Positions 45,911 to 57,159 of a stretch of DNA of 64,000 nt are shown piece after piece (position 1 is the stretch's first letter; each line of letters starts with the position of its first letter). Location: NCBI GenBank assembly GCA_933207985.1, contig OW240915.1, forward strand, positions 115,499,256-115,563,255. The letters run 5' to 3'. The notes under the pieces are model-generated. The model worked only from the letters and a program-made list of their open reading frames with translations. It had not been told where the DNA came from and did not search any database. The DNA comes from Pelobates cultripes (Eukaryota; Chordata; Amphibia; Anura; Pelobatidae). A program made the translations under genes and the position numbers.

Positions 45911-46892
45911 TGTAACGGATCGCCTGGCACCCCGACTGAGTACCTCCGTTAAAGGATGCTCCTAGCGTTTCCTGAGGACTCCAAGCACTCTGGCAGACAC
46001 CACAATCACCGAACCGGAGAAACAAATAAATTCTCCCAAGCATATGAATGCTGTACACAGTTGAATAGGAACCATACGAATAGGTTTACTCTCCTAGCAG
46101 TCAAACTGGAACAGCATACAATAAATCCTTCCCCCAATAATGAGACGACACTTCACTTTGAGGGTTAAACAGGAACTCCCTGTACTGGCACATACAGCCT
46201 CTTTTATTCACAATCCACAAAACATAGTACTGCCCACAGGGTTTTGCAGAACCACCAATAAACACATTACAACACATACAATGCAAGTACAGCAGCCAAT
46301 CAGACACAATGGGAAAATAGAAACACACCCAGCATATTCCTCCCTTCTGCTTAGGAGATAATTGAGTCAATTACTGTATCTACTCAATTATCTCCAAGCT
46401 GAAAAGTTACTTTTTGTACATTTTTATAACTTTGTGAGTTAACATCGTACATACATAAAACTTATATTATTTTAACCAGTATAACTTGGGGACAAACATA
46501 TCCAAAATTCACTTGAATAGGTTCAGGGGTTTAACGGTTAGGTCGAAGTCCTTTGTTTTCACTTGTAAGCATGATTTTTCCTGGCAAACCAGTTCCCACT
46601 GGTTTGGCAGTGTCCCTGGGACAACACCCTGCTGGAGAACAATGGATCCGGGGGAGGGGAAGAGGAAGTGTCCAAAAAGTTTCAGTATGTCCATACACTG
46701 TTTTTAAAAAGGCCAGCACAGTACAATAAAAGTCCATTCACTGTGCTTAAAGGGCCAGTAGCCGCACAATAAAATACAATATGCCCAAATATTGCATTCA
46801 AAAGTACAACTTTACCAGGGGCCATAGTCAGCAGGTAGGAGGCGGGCAGCCAGGCCTCTCCAATGCCAGGTGGCGAGGCGGGTTCCGCCACA
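45911..46892 (-). repeat. Solo LTR with 5-bp target duplication (CCGTG)
   Basis: Starts TGTAACGG and ends CCGCCACA on the plus strand. CCGTG flanks both sides (45906-45910 and 46893-46897). No internal region is present. The start matches the LTR edge at 56492, where a primer-binding-like ATTGGTGG follows on the minus strand, so the LTR is read as minus-oriented and related to the Gmr1-like family at 16005. Confidence 0.9.
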
Positions 46893-48103
46893 CCGTGGTA
46901 CACATATATTTCACAAACGAGAGCGTAGGAAGGAGGGCGACAGGAAATCTAGTCAGCGAGATGCCTGCGCATACCTCGCCACCCTTTCCCGCCCTTAGCA
47001 TACTAACACTAGACGACGCACTAGATGCACACCACACCATTGCTCACACCCTGTTGCTGCCCCCCCACCCCTGAGCAGAGCCGGGAGCCACACAACGAAT
47101 TACGGAAGTCACGTGGTAATGCCACACGAGGCCACCATACACCCACACAGAAATCGGAGACACATATACCACCACACAGACCAGAAGAGACGATCCCATG
47201 ATGTGGATCACATCTAGCCAGGGAAGCAACCTCATGACAAACCTACAACCGTAGACAAGAGCAACATTAGGACACCACACTGCCCCGCCCGAGATGAGGA
47301 TGACACCCACAACATACGGTAAGAACCTAACACAGTAAAGAGACGGGTAAACCAACCGAACACAGACAGACACGGAAGCACAGCCACCACTACAGATAAA
47401 CACATTGACCAACCACTTGCATAACGTCATAGACTCGTAAACAATGGATAGATACAAACGCAGCAAACAGCAGAAGGAACCCCAGAAGTGCCCTGACTGG
47501 ACCACCTGGGATTAGATTACACCAGGGGGATGGTGGAAGGAAAAGGGTGACTTCGCCCTGATGCTATACTATACGGACCCACACCCCAAGACTGAGACAG
47601 GGGCCACAATAGACCAAATTCAGCCTCTATAGAGAGACGAATAGAAATAACTGTATGCACGCACCAGAGTATTCACAATTTCCAGGTGACGTTTCCATAG
47701 CATTATAGACGGACGCGAAGAGACAAACGAGGCTAACCATACTCTAACCTCGGGGACCACTAGGGGGCAGGAGCAAAGTATGGCTAGAATGCAGAGCACG
47801 GACCATGCCAGATTACCTGACCTAACGTGGTTATGCGCTCTTATCTCTTCCCCACCGATAGTTGAACCTAAAGCAATACAATACCCAATACAAAGCAGTC
47901 ATAAGATGATAAAACAAAGGACCTTTGAGTCCACATCTACTGCAGGCTTGCGTGCCCAGTTTTCATGACGCGTTACTCAAAGTTATACTTAGCACATGTT
48001 GTGCTACCATTGCCATAATTACTATGCCAGTAGAGACCTGCGAGTCTCATTGAAACCGGTTATTGATTGAAATGCAAATAAAAACCATATTTACAAAAAA
48101 AAT
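46893..48103 (+). other. LINE 5 3' untranslated region
   Basis: No coding after the first few codons. The 153-residue minus-strand frame (47044-47505) has no family resemblance. Confidence 0.7.
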
Positions 48104-48116
48104 TAAGTTTATTATT

Positions 48117-48957
48117 GTTGTGTTTTAACAGAATGAACTTGCACCATCAAATCACTTTTATTTATTATTTTTTTCATTTTGTGCAGGTTTAAATGTCCTT
48201 GAAAACATATAGGTTGTTGGAATTCATTCTCTAGTTGCATTCAATAGACATATATCACAGTGGAACAGTGCATAAGGTTTTTGAATTATGTTCTCAACTG
48301 GTTTCAAACATGACCTGTTTAGATGAGACTAAATGTGTTCATACAAGCTTTATCTTCCTGTTACATTACCAAATATATATTTTTTGGGAATCTCAGTATG
48401 GTTTCTTTGTCCAGATGCATATACCGCTAGGAAGCCTCAGTATTTTTTTCTTGAAGTAGTTCTGCTTTGTCAGCAACTAACCTTGATATATAATTAAGCA
48501 TTCAAATAATGGATTCCAGTTCTTTCATAGAGTGAGCAGGATTCACACATTCCATTGATATTATTTTCTATCTTTAAAGGCTTGTTGTGTCAAAAGAAAT
48601 TAAAAGCTTTTGTATGCTGTCCATGTTCAATTTCATATACTTTTCATTTCAACACATCTGTGTTCTTTCATTGTGCTCATCAATAGCAGACTCACACGCC
48701 AGTAGGTCAGCAATGATCACTTTAATACAGTCTAACTTATAATGGTTTAGTGTGCTTTCTTAATAATTTTTCATCTGAGTGGAACTATTATTATTATATT
48801 AGTGAAATGTCACATTATAAATGTTGTGTGGCATTTCTGCAGATAAATCAATAAAATATATATGTATTTCCTTTTTTTTTTTTTTAACTTTCTCCTTCAC
48901 TCAATATAGTGTAGAGTAGTATTAAAGATTGACTAGACAAGAATTTCTCCAATTCAA
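48117..48957. other. No feature recognised
   Basis: AT-rich sequence with a T-run near 48872-48884. Nothing else identified. Confidence 0.5.
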
Positions 48958-48965
48958 CTACTGTG

Positions 48966-49294
48966 TAGTGATGTCCCCAACGGTTCGCTGAACAGTTCGC
49001 CACGGACTCATCATTGAGTAAACTTTGACCCTGTACCTCACAGTCAGCAGACACATTCCAGCCAATCAGCAGCAGACCCTCCCTCCCAGACCCTCCCACC
49101 TCCTGGACAGCACATTTCACATTCATTGTGAAGCTGCATTCTTAGTGAGCTGTCCAGGAGGTGGGAGGGTCTGGGAGGGAGGGTCTGCTGCTGATTGGCT
49201 GGAATGTGTCTGCTGACTGTGAGGTACAGGGTCAAAGTTTACTCAATGATGAGTCTGCGGTGAACCGTTCGGCGAACTGTTCGGGACATCACTA
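48966..49294. mobile_element. hAT foldback MITE with exact 8-bp target duplication
   Basis: CTACTGTG at 48958-48965 and 49295-49302 flanks termini TAGTGATGTCCC and GGGACATCACTA. The whole element is one long hairpin: the arms (about 48966-49110 and 49150-49294) are nearly perfect complements with a loop of about 40 nt. The same peptide appears on both strands (49025-49216 plus, 49044-49235 minus), which is a consequence of the hairpin and not coding. Confidence 0.95.
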
Positions 49295-49536
49295 CTACTG
49301 TGACATTGAATTTAGCAAACGTATAGATTTATGAAGTTAACATTCAATAGTCAGAAATGTATTAATTAATTTGGGGGGTTGTACCCACACACACTTTCAA
49401 GGTTATTTATTTCAGTGAGAATATTTGAGGTATTTAAAGTGAATTCAAAATGAGTTTTACATTTGAAGCCAACATATCCAACGGAAAAATATCCAAGCTG
49501 ACTTGGAGAATATTTCCAGTTTAGCTATTTTGGTCT

Positions 49537-49810
49537 TAAAGGACCACTCTATGCTCTATAACACCTTCATTGCAGTGAAGTTGTTATGGTGTGAGGAGAT
49601 CTAGACACTGTCTTACTTTGAGGGGTTATACCATTACCCATTGGTTAAACCCCAAACTTTAGAAGACAGCAACTGAATGCTCTGCTCAGCTTTCTTTGTC
49701 CGATTGTCATTCAGGAAGTCTTGCAGTGGGCTCTGCTGGTCACTTGCTCCTAATTCTGAAAACCAAATGAAGAAGATATTTACTTGGTCTTTTACTTGGT
49801 TTTCTGAACA
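49537..49810 (+). mobile_element. Fragment of the TTAAAGGACCACT MITE family
   Basis: Starts TTAAAGGACCACTCTA like the element at 53314 and continues with related words (TTGAGGGGTTATACC). The right end is not found, so it is truncated or diverged. Confidence 0.55.
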
Positions 49811-50740
49811 CTATATATTGACTAATTTTTATCATGCAATTATGCACTGTTGAGAAACATTATTGTTTTCCTTGGTGATTTATAGGATTGTGCATGTTGC
49901 AAATTTACAGTTTTGAAACTTTTTGGTTCTGAAGAATTTTGATTAAAAATATTTCAGAGCAATTTTAAACTACAGGTTGGTTTGAAACATTTTGAATCTA
50001 TACGAAAATAGCCAGGCAAACACTATAATGAAAGAAAAAATGGTGCCTAAAATAAAACACTAATAAAAAATAAAAAAACTCTTAAATTGTAATTCAAGTG
50101 GCAGTGACTACCAGATTCGTGCGCAACCAACATTTTTCGGTTCTTCAAAATTGATATGGTTCTGATTTTCTAAAATTTCCGATTGTGGAAATTTTGGTCG
50201 AAGTTCAATTCAAAATTCTGGGATGCAAAAGGAAACAGAATTCTGCCAAATTTGTATTCTGACTGATCCGAATATCCAAGTCTAGTAACTGATGATCAAC
50301 AGCCTATGATCAAAATATATAGAGTTTCTTATACCCAGTGACTAATACAAACCGTTTACTGTATAAATACTACATACATTTATTTAAATTAATTACATCC
50401 TTTTTAACTCAATATGTTCTCCTTACATAATATAACAAATTTCAGGTTCATGTTGAAGGCATCATCTTGTATAGACATTTCTAAATAGCATCTGTTTGAA
50501 TGATCTCACGTGCCCTTGTCACTGTTCTGGCCTTGGGTAAAATCATCCTACCAATGTTAACATAAGGCTCTGGCATATGCTGTTGTCTTCAACAAGTACA
50601 AACCAATATAAAAAAAATGCATGTTTTCTTTAATTCCAGGTAAAGTTTCTATCTACATCATTAGATTTCCTTGCAGAATGTAATTTATTAAACACACAAT
50701 GTTTTTGTATTATTCTTGGACTTTTCACCATCACAGAAGC

Positions 50741-50772
<32 letters not shown>

Positions 50773-52480
50773 CACTGTAAGCTTCTGTAAATTCAACATT
50801 TAAAATTGTTTGAAATGCCTATTCAGAAAAAGTATAGGCAAAATCAAGATTTTATTTTAAAATAAGAATGCACAAATCAAAAATGAAAACACAACTGACA
50901 AATTATGAAAGACAACCTTCAAGCTTCTCAACCATAAATCTTCATGCACCTCCCACCAGGTATGTCAACCTCCACACTAAAATTTGTAAAAAAAAATAAT
51001 ATATATTGTTAGAATTGTATCCTCAGTTCTCCTCTGCTCACTCTCAAGCTTAGCATAGCAGCATATTTTTTCGTCTTGGCGTGTTACCACAAGTAGTCTA
51101 TCAAATAGACCTGGTATTGATAAACAGTCCAAAAAGGTAATCTCCGTACACACTCTGCCATATATGTTTAACCATGTAAACATGAGACTTTTGGTTAAGC
51201 CTCACAATTTATATATGAAATGCTTTTAGTTTTTGTTATGGTGTTTATATTAAATAACAGTGTTACACCATTCACTATGTTTTTGTTAATTCTTAATGTG
51301 CTATAATTTCACTTTGGTGATTGACTACATTGTCAAAGTGTACCACTGGAAACAATATATTTTACTACCACATCACATAGAAGGAGCTGCTTAATATAAA
51401 CTCATTTTTGGCTTAGTGACCTGTGTTATCAGAGTTGGTCTGTAACGTGGTTTTTGTTTATGTACCATGTTTGAAAATGCTTGATAAAATAATTCTTGCC
51501 AGGTATAATCATTATGTAGATACTTTTTCCCTGATTGTGCACCATAATCAAATGCTTTCCCTTTGAATGCACCCATAAATATGATGTATCTTTTATTTTC
51601 ACAGATTTGCTTACCACAATTTCTATGCAACAAGTGCAACAAAAGAAAAATAACTCATAATATACAAAGTTATTCATCTTGCTTGCTACAATGCCTCATA
51701 TGTGTACGATTTCAATTAATTTTTGGAAGTTAGAAGGCAAATATTGCAAGGATTGAATTGCTTTACTAAAGCTAAACCTTTGTAAACGTCCCATTTTTGT
51801 GTAGTGATTTTCACAGAATGCAAAACCACTACAAAAAAATATATTATTTGTTGAAAATAGTCCCCCAAGGGTATATAACTTAGATTATGCTATTCTTTTA
51901 CTTATTTTATCACCAAGCTCTGCCAAAACTGCTGGTTATTGGATATGTTTTGTGTTTTTTAAGTTGTTTAATTGTTGTGGGGAATTTTACAGACTGTGTG
52001 TCTCATTACTAGAAGGACCTCAGATTCATACTCTACTACTACTGTTATAAGGAAAGCAATAACCTGCATATAGACATTTGCCAGATGTGCTACTTCTACT
52101 TTTTAGTAGATTTGCACCTAGGCAACTGACAGCTATGGCGTGTAATCATTCATTGTCTCTCAGGGTGATTTGACAGTCTAGGAGTCAAAAAATCACTATA
52201 ACTAGACTGTTTTACTTATGATGTAGCCAAAGATAGCCTGATACATTCAAATCACAGTCTGAGTATAGTATAGTATTTAAAACAGGGGAGGTATGTAATA
52301 AAATGTACTAGTGGCTTATGATATTTAGTGTATACTTGCTAATGAAAGGAGACAAAATTACAAAATGGGGGAACTAGAGGCAATAGAATACACTCAACAA
52401 TAAGGCATAATTGAAAAATGATAGGATGAAACATATGGCTGGGTATTTAACTTAAATGGTTACACATTATATAGAAAGGA
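49811..52480. other. AT-rich region without genes
   Basis: About 2.7 kb with no coding trace. It contains a (TAA)n microsatellite at 50741-50769 and a repeat-like stretch at about 50120-50285 with TTTTCGGTTC and CTGATCCGAATATCC words. Confidence 0.5.
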
Positions 52481-52484
52481 TAGG

Positions 52485-52990
52485 AAAGATGGAGGGGTAT
52501 GTTTCTATCTCAACTATGAGTTAAAACCAAATATTAAACAAATGTTATGTGATAATCAAAATGTGCGAGCCTTATGAACTTAGTTAGATATCTGCTTGGG
52601 GTAAAAGAAAGGAATCAATTATTGGTTGGACTATACTACAAACTACCTAATATTGATATTGCTATGGACGATCAGCTGTTAGAGCAAATTAGGAAAGCTG
52701 CATTTCTGGGTACCACCAATGATTGGACATTTAATTACCCGGACATAAATTGAGATAGCGGTACTATTATCTTTACTAGAGAAATCACGTTTGAGCCTAT
52801 TAAATGATACCTTCATGTCACAGTTGGTAGAAGCATCAACTAGTAAGGATGATTATCTGGATTTGGTTATAACAAACAATATTGATAATCTGTCAAACAT
52901 TCAAGTAAAGGAGCACTTGGGAAATAGTGATGACAATATTGGGTCTTTTGAAATAAACTCAAAAATGTAAGTGCACATTGGGAATGCTGA
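52485..52990 (+). pseudogene. L2/CR1-like LINE endonuclease relic
   Basis: In shifting frames the sequence reads IIGWTYYKLPN, IRKAAFLGTTNDW, NYPDINWDSGT, STSKDDYLDLVITN and KEHLGNSDDNIG. The order (N-x-PDI-W, LDLVxTN, LGxSDH) is that of L2/CR1-type endonucleases. It could be from the same family as the RT relic at 19156-21237, which lacks its endonuclease. Confidence 0.7.
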
Positions 52991-53079
52991 ACTATATAAT
53001 GTAAAATAAGACAAATTTCAATAAGACATCCTCAATGCAATTAGATCTAATGAAGAAATCAAAGGCAACCATCCCCCAA

Positions 53080-54040
53080 CTGTCACCGCAAAATTGCCGC
53101 CTATGCGGATAACTTATTTTTCATTATTAAAAGCTTAGTTAACTATTAAAATCAACTAATCCAAATCAGAAATATTAAACCTCTTGTTTGGCATTGAGTT
53201 GTCCTTGGAACTGCAAAACAAATATTGTTTAAAACCAATGCCATCAACTACCCCCTTTCCTACATCAAATCACAAAAGATCTCCAGAAGTGGTCCCTACC
53301 CCATATTGCATGGTTAAAGGACCACTCTAGGCACTCAGACCACTTCAGCTTAATGAAGTGGTCTGGGTGCCAGGTCCAGCTAGGGTTAACCCATTTTTTC
53401 ATAATTATAGCAGTTTCAGAGAAACTGCTATAATTATGAATGGGTTAAGCCTTCCCCCCTAATCCTCTAGTGGCTGTCTCATTGACAGCCACTAGAGGCG
53501 CTTGCGTGCTTCTCACTGTGATTTTCAGTGAGAGCACGCAAGCGTCCATAGGAAAGCATTGTAAATGCTTTCCTATGCGACGGGCTGAATGCGCGCGCAG
53601 CTCATGCCGCGCGTGCGCATTCAGCCGGCGGGGAGGATCGGAGGCGGAGAGGAGGAGGAGAGCTCTCCGCCCAGCGCTGGAAAAAGGTAAGTTATTACCC
53701 CTCTCCTCCTTCCAGAGCCGGGCGGGAGGGGGACCCTGAGGGTGGGGGCACCCTCAGGGAACTATAGTGCCAGGAAAACGAGTATGTTTTCCTGGCACTA
53801 TAGTGGTCCTTTAAGTCAGATGCAAGTTCTCAAAAGAAACAACCTCTCTCATATGCTGTACCTACTGTTGGCTCTGGCAATCCTAATTCCCCGTCAATTC
53901 TTTTCCCAAATTTAAAGCACCTTCACCACCTATGTTTGACACAACAAATCAATAGTAAAGAGAAAAAGGGGATTGGGGGCACTCCCGGAACTCACATTTC
54001 TCAGCAATGGTGCAGCCTTAGACATCAAATTGTATATGCC
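53080..54040 (+). pseudogene. L1-like LINE ORF2 fragment split by a TTAA MITE
   Basis: The left part (53080-53313) reads KIAAYADNLFFI (a decayed YADD block) and then thumb-like KWSLPHIAW. The right part (53815-54040) continues with QVLKRNNLSHMLYLL, FTTYVWH and RGLGALPELTFLSNGAALDIK. The join across 53314-53814 restores the family order. The second Asp of YADD has become Asn. Confidence 0.75.
53318..53810 (+). mobile_element. TTAA-flanked MITE (AGGACCACT termini)
   Basis: TTAA at 53314-53317 and 53811-53814 flanks inverted AGGACCACTxTA ends, a piggyBac/Kolobok-type target site. Internal hairpins include CTCAGACCACTTC/GAAGTGGTCTG, CAGTTTCAGAGAAACTG, TAGTGGCTGTC/GACAGCCACTA and ATAGTGCCAGGAAAAC/GTTTTCCTGGCACTAT. 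An AGGTAAGT site lies at 53685-53692. Confidence 0.9.
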
Positions 54041-54429
54041 GTCCTTAAGGGGCCGGTCCTAAAAGCTGCTGAGCGGCATAGAACATCCACGCCGTCCTTT
54101 ATACTTACCGGGTCCCCGTCGGCAGTTGCAATCCTAATGACTGCCTGAGAGCCAAAGCAGTCCCCCTCTGGCAGATAAAGCCCCCCTTGGGCCATGTGAT
54201 TGCGGGGTCCTTGCAATCACATGGCCAGAATGGCGGTCTGCAGCTCTGCCTGCAGGGGGACTGCCTGGAATGTCAGGAAGTCCCCAATATGCCTGTATAA
54301 AGGTTTTATAAAGTTAAATAAAGTTTGAAAACACTTTATTAATTCAATAAAAAGTACTTAAGTACTTGGATCATATATATTATATTTATAGAAAACATTC
54401 TTAAGCCTCTATTTATTAAGACTGAGAGC
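54041..54429. repeat. Unclassified repeat with a 14-bp hairpin
   Basis: GGCCATGTGATTGC (54190-54203) and GCAATCACATGGCC (54213-54226) form a perfect hairpin within GC-rich sequence (54050-54290). Family not identified. AT-rich afterwards. Confidence 0.5.
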
Positions 54430-54940
54430 TTTTTTACAGGACACTTCATACTTCCTCTAACTTAACCAGATAAACGAACTACCTGAAAACACTATCCTCG
54501 TTACCATGGATTTGGATTCCTTATACAGTAATATCCCACATAAGGATGAAATTGAGGCCTGCATTAAATGTCTCTCATCCCACAAACCAACACACAAATA
54601 TGATATACTCACACATACCCTGTTTTAATTACAATAGCTACTTGCAAATGACAGGTGCAGTGATGGGCACAAAAATGCCAACACAACGCACTAATCTTTT
54701 CATGGCTGACCTTCTCAAATCATAGTGTGAGTTTATTGGATTGCACAATAACTGTCATCAATGGCATTCTTCATTCATTTGTATATAGAAAACCCACAGA
54801 CAGGTAAAGCTACCTCCACAATTCCAGCTTCCATCCCAATCACACCAAACAAGGTATCATCTACAGCCAGATTCATTTTTAATTTTAACACTCTGATCCC
54901 ACATGGCCTGAATTCAGACTTTGAGATTTGCCATTTGTTT
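54430..54940 (+). pseudogene. Penelope-like element reverse transcriptase relic
   Basis: The reading [21 protein letters not shown] is the PLE form of the first catalytic RT motif (DVxSLYTNIPH). In another frame it is followed by FVYRKPTDR and HPSQSHQTRYHLQP-like blocks, the conserved YRKPTDR region of PLE RT. The central part with the second catalytic motif is not readable. The PLE 3' module with a hammerhead-like fold lies downstream on the same strand. Confidence 0.75.
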
Positions 54941-55489
54941 TAATTACAGGTATTTTATAGGTTCTATTAATAACATTTTATTTCTATATATCTTGGATGT
55001 AATAATTCAAGAAATTGAATCAGTTTGGCTTAGAGAGATAGTTTTATTTATTTTTACAAACATATCTATGCCTAATGAGTGACAGCTATAATATCGATTT
55101 ATAAATATGGAATTTTAATATTATTTTAACATCATAAGATGCACTATTATGATTAGGATTATTTAGGATAAAGACTCCTTGTTCTTGTGGGATATTATAC
55201 CTAGTCTGAAAACCCTATTTTTAAATATCCTTTCATGAGATACATTATTAGGATCAAGATTACTTGGGATAAACAGCCTTTGTTTCTCTATGATATTATA
55301 TCTATGTTGAAGATTTTATTCATAATGTTTTTTATTTGTATTTGTATTTTATTTTTTAGCTTGAGTAAAGTATACAAAATATATGCTGTTAATAGCTTTA
55401 ATATGCACCTTAATATGTATTAATACTGCACAGGTTGCGGACAAACTAAGTACCTTAATATGCTGCGCACAGACCGGACCCGGAAGAGA
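54941..55489. other. AT-rich, possible decayed PLE C-terminal region
   Basis: No readable coding. Two related stretches (about 55137-55180 and 55233-55280: ATTAGGAT..TTAGGATAAA / GATTACTTGGGATAAA) suggest an internal duplication. Confidence 0.35.
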
Positions 55490-55735
55490 AAGCTACAAGC
55501 AACTTAAAAAGATGCCGGGAAAAGCTCTGCTGAAATATACCGACTGAGGAAGCCCCTGCAGGGGAGAAACGCGTATCGGACTGTTTAACCTACTATCAAA
55601 GTACCAATTTGGACTGATTTACATTATTGGATTTATTTTTATCCTGGACTTATGTTTTATGTCCCCATATATATATTTTTTACAATGTTTGCCATAGTTG
55701 TATGTGCTTACTGACCCAATAAAGTGTGTTTATAC
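55490..55735 (+). mobile_element. Penelope-like element 3' module
   Basis: CCGGACCCGG-type words, the hammerhead-like fold (55540-55579), then AATAAA (55718-55723). The same order occurs at 12310-12780. Confidence 0.55.
55540..55579 (+). ncRNA. Hammerhead-ribozyme-like motif (copy C)
   Basis: Order: CCGA (55540-55543), CUGAGGA (55544-55550, the exact CUGANGA core), AG, CCCC-UGCA-GGGG stem II (55553-55564), A, GAAA (55566-55569), palindromic ACGCGU (55569-55574), A at position 17, UCGG (55576-55579). CCGA and UCGG are fully complementary and in the right place for stem I. The base of stem II has unpaired A/G, which may weaken the fold. It lies downstream of a PLE RT relic on the same strand. 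Confidence 0.65.
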
Positions 55736-55740
55736 CTAAG

Positions 55741-56491
55741 AAGGTCCTCCTACTCTATTACCACTAAAATCCACTGGAAGAAGGATTAGGGACATCCTTT
55801 AAAAGTCCCTCAGTGCTACTCATGAGAGCCATATGAATGTTGTGTTCTTTTTTACAGAATCATCAGATGTGTTCCACCTATTGTATGTATTTGTTTTATA
55901 TTGTTTAGAGTGGTATAAGGTGGGTTATAGCATTTATTGCCAACACATTTTTCCCACATATTTTGTATTATATTTTTTACGTTATATCCTGTAGCATCGC
56001 TCCCTGGTAATAATATATAGGCCAGTACCGCGACTCTGCTGGACTGCGAAGTTGTCGTCCTCCTCAAAGGCTTTCCACAACATGCCCGGGCCACTGTAGT
56101 TCTCCCCCCCCCCCCGACTGAACGCCCTCTGCTATCCAAGACTCTTGCTGGACTGTGCACCACCATAGCGCCCGCTATGAGTCGTCCAGGATCAGTTCCC
56201 TCTCTACTAGGGACTCAAGGTGCCTTACCAGCTCCGTCAGGGTTGTTCCCCTAGAAACGCCATCCGCCACAAGCGGTGTTCCCACAAGCGGTGCGCTATG
56301 CCAGGAAGGCTCTTAAACTGAACTTCCTCCAGTGAGTCGTTCTATGGTTCTTTCCGTGATGCATCCCTCCATTTCAGGTCATTCTCCTCCTTGGAGAATG
56401 CCCCCTTCTCCCGAATTCTTTGCCCATCCTTCCTCTGAAGTAGTGCTGGTTTTCCCAAGGCTAGGAAGCCATCCCACCGCTTTCCACCAAT
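55741..56491 (-). other. Probable internal leader of an LTR element
   Basis: The right end reads on the minus strand ATTGGTGGAAAGCGG directly after an LTR end (56492), like the primer-binding site at 16006. About 56020-56491 may be the leader and early gag. No gag motif is readable. AT-rich before 56020. Confidence 0.4.
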
Positions 56492-57115
56492 TGTAACGGA
56501 GCTCCCTGTACCCCTGGCTGGGTACCTACGCCGCTACCTTGCTGGAACAGGGGACAAACCGCAGCACTTCTGCCCACAATTGCCGTGGCTTGACTGAGGG
56601 CCCTGGAGCTGCTCCTTTCTGGAGCCAAATGGGGAATTAGCTCTAGTCTTTACAAGGACTTTCCCCGTTAAATCCCCTGCAAGCTGGAACAGCAGACACA
56701 GGAGTAAATCTTCTTTCCCTCCAATAACAGGATGACAGACAGTTTTGGAGTGTAAGCTGCAATGGCATTTTAATGGAGGCAAACTGGCCTTTTATGCAAG
56801 TTTCCCAACAAGGGCGACACCCAGGTGGACCTTGTTGGGCAAACCAGTAAAAACAGAGTCATACAGTGAGACACTCCAATACACAAATAATAGAATCCCT
56901 CCTCTGTGCTTGGTAGAAAATTTAATCAGGAACTGTAGTAATCTAACCCAATTATCTCCAAGCACAGAAACAACATACAATTTTATGAAGCCCCCAAAAG
57001 TACCTTAAAAACACACAAAACCCCATAAAGTGATCTCCAGATAGCCCTGATCTGGGTGTACAACATATCCAAAAATCACCCAGATCGGTTCGGTGGTTCA
57101 GGAATTTCCTGGAAG
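56492..57115 (-). repeat. LTR, relative of the solo LTR at 45911
   Basis: The plus-strand start TGTAACGGAGCTCCC matches the start of 45911-46892, and about 600 bp are collinear, including AATTATCTCCAAGC and a GGTTCAGG block near the right end. The outer end and target duplication are not identified; it appears truncated against LINE 4. Confidence 0.6.
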
Positions 57116-57159
57116 TCATAGTTTTATATCCATTAGGTATATTTCTTTATATCCTCTTT

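Larger units (their letters stand above)
45661..48103 (+). mobile_element. Tx1/L1-like LINE 5 (3' part) with 13-bp target duplication and solo LTR insert
   Basis: TAAGTTTATTATT occurs at 45648-45660 and 48104-48116, the latter just after the A-run that follows AATAAAAACCATATTTAC. The element holds only the end of ORF2 and the 3' untranslated region. A solo LTR occupies 45911-46892. Confidence 0.93.

Noticed and set aside
47044..47505. 153-codon minus-strand frame rich in Val and Cys
   Set aside because: Lies in the 3' untranslated region of a LINE and resembles no family.
49025..49235. Identical short peptide on both strands
   Set aside because: Explained by the perfect hairpin of a hAT MITE.
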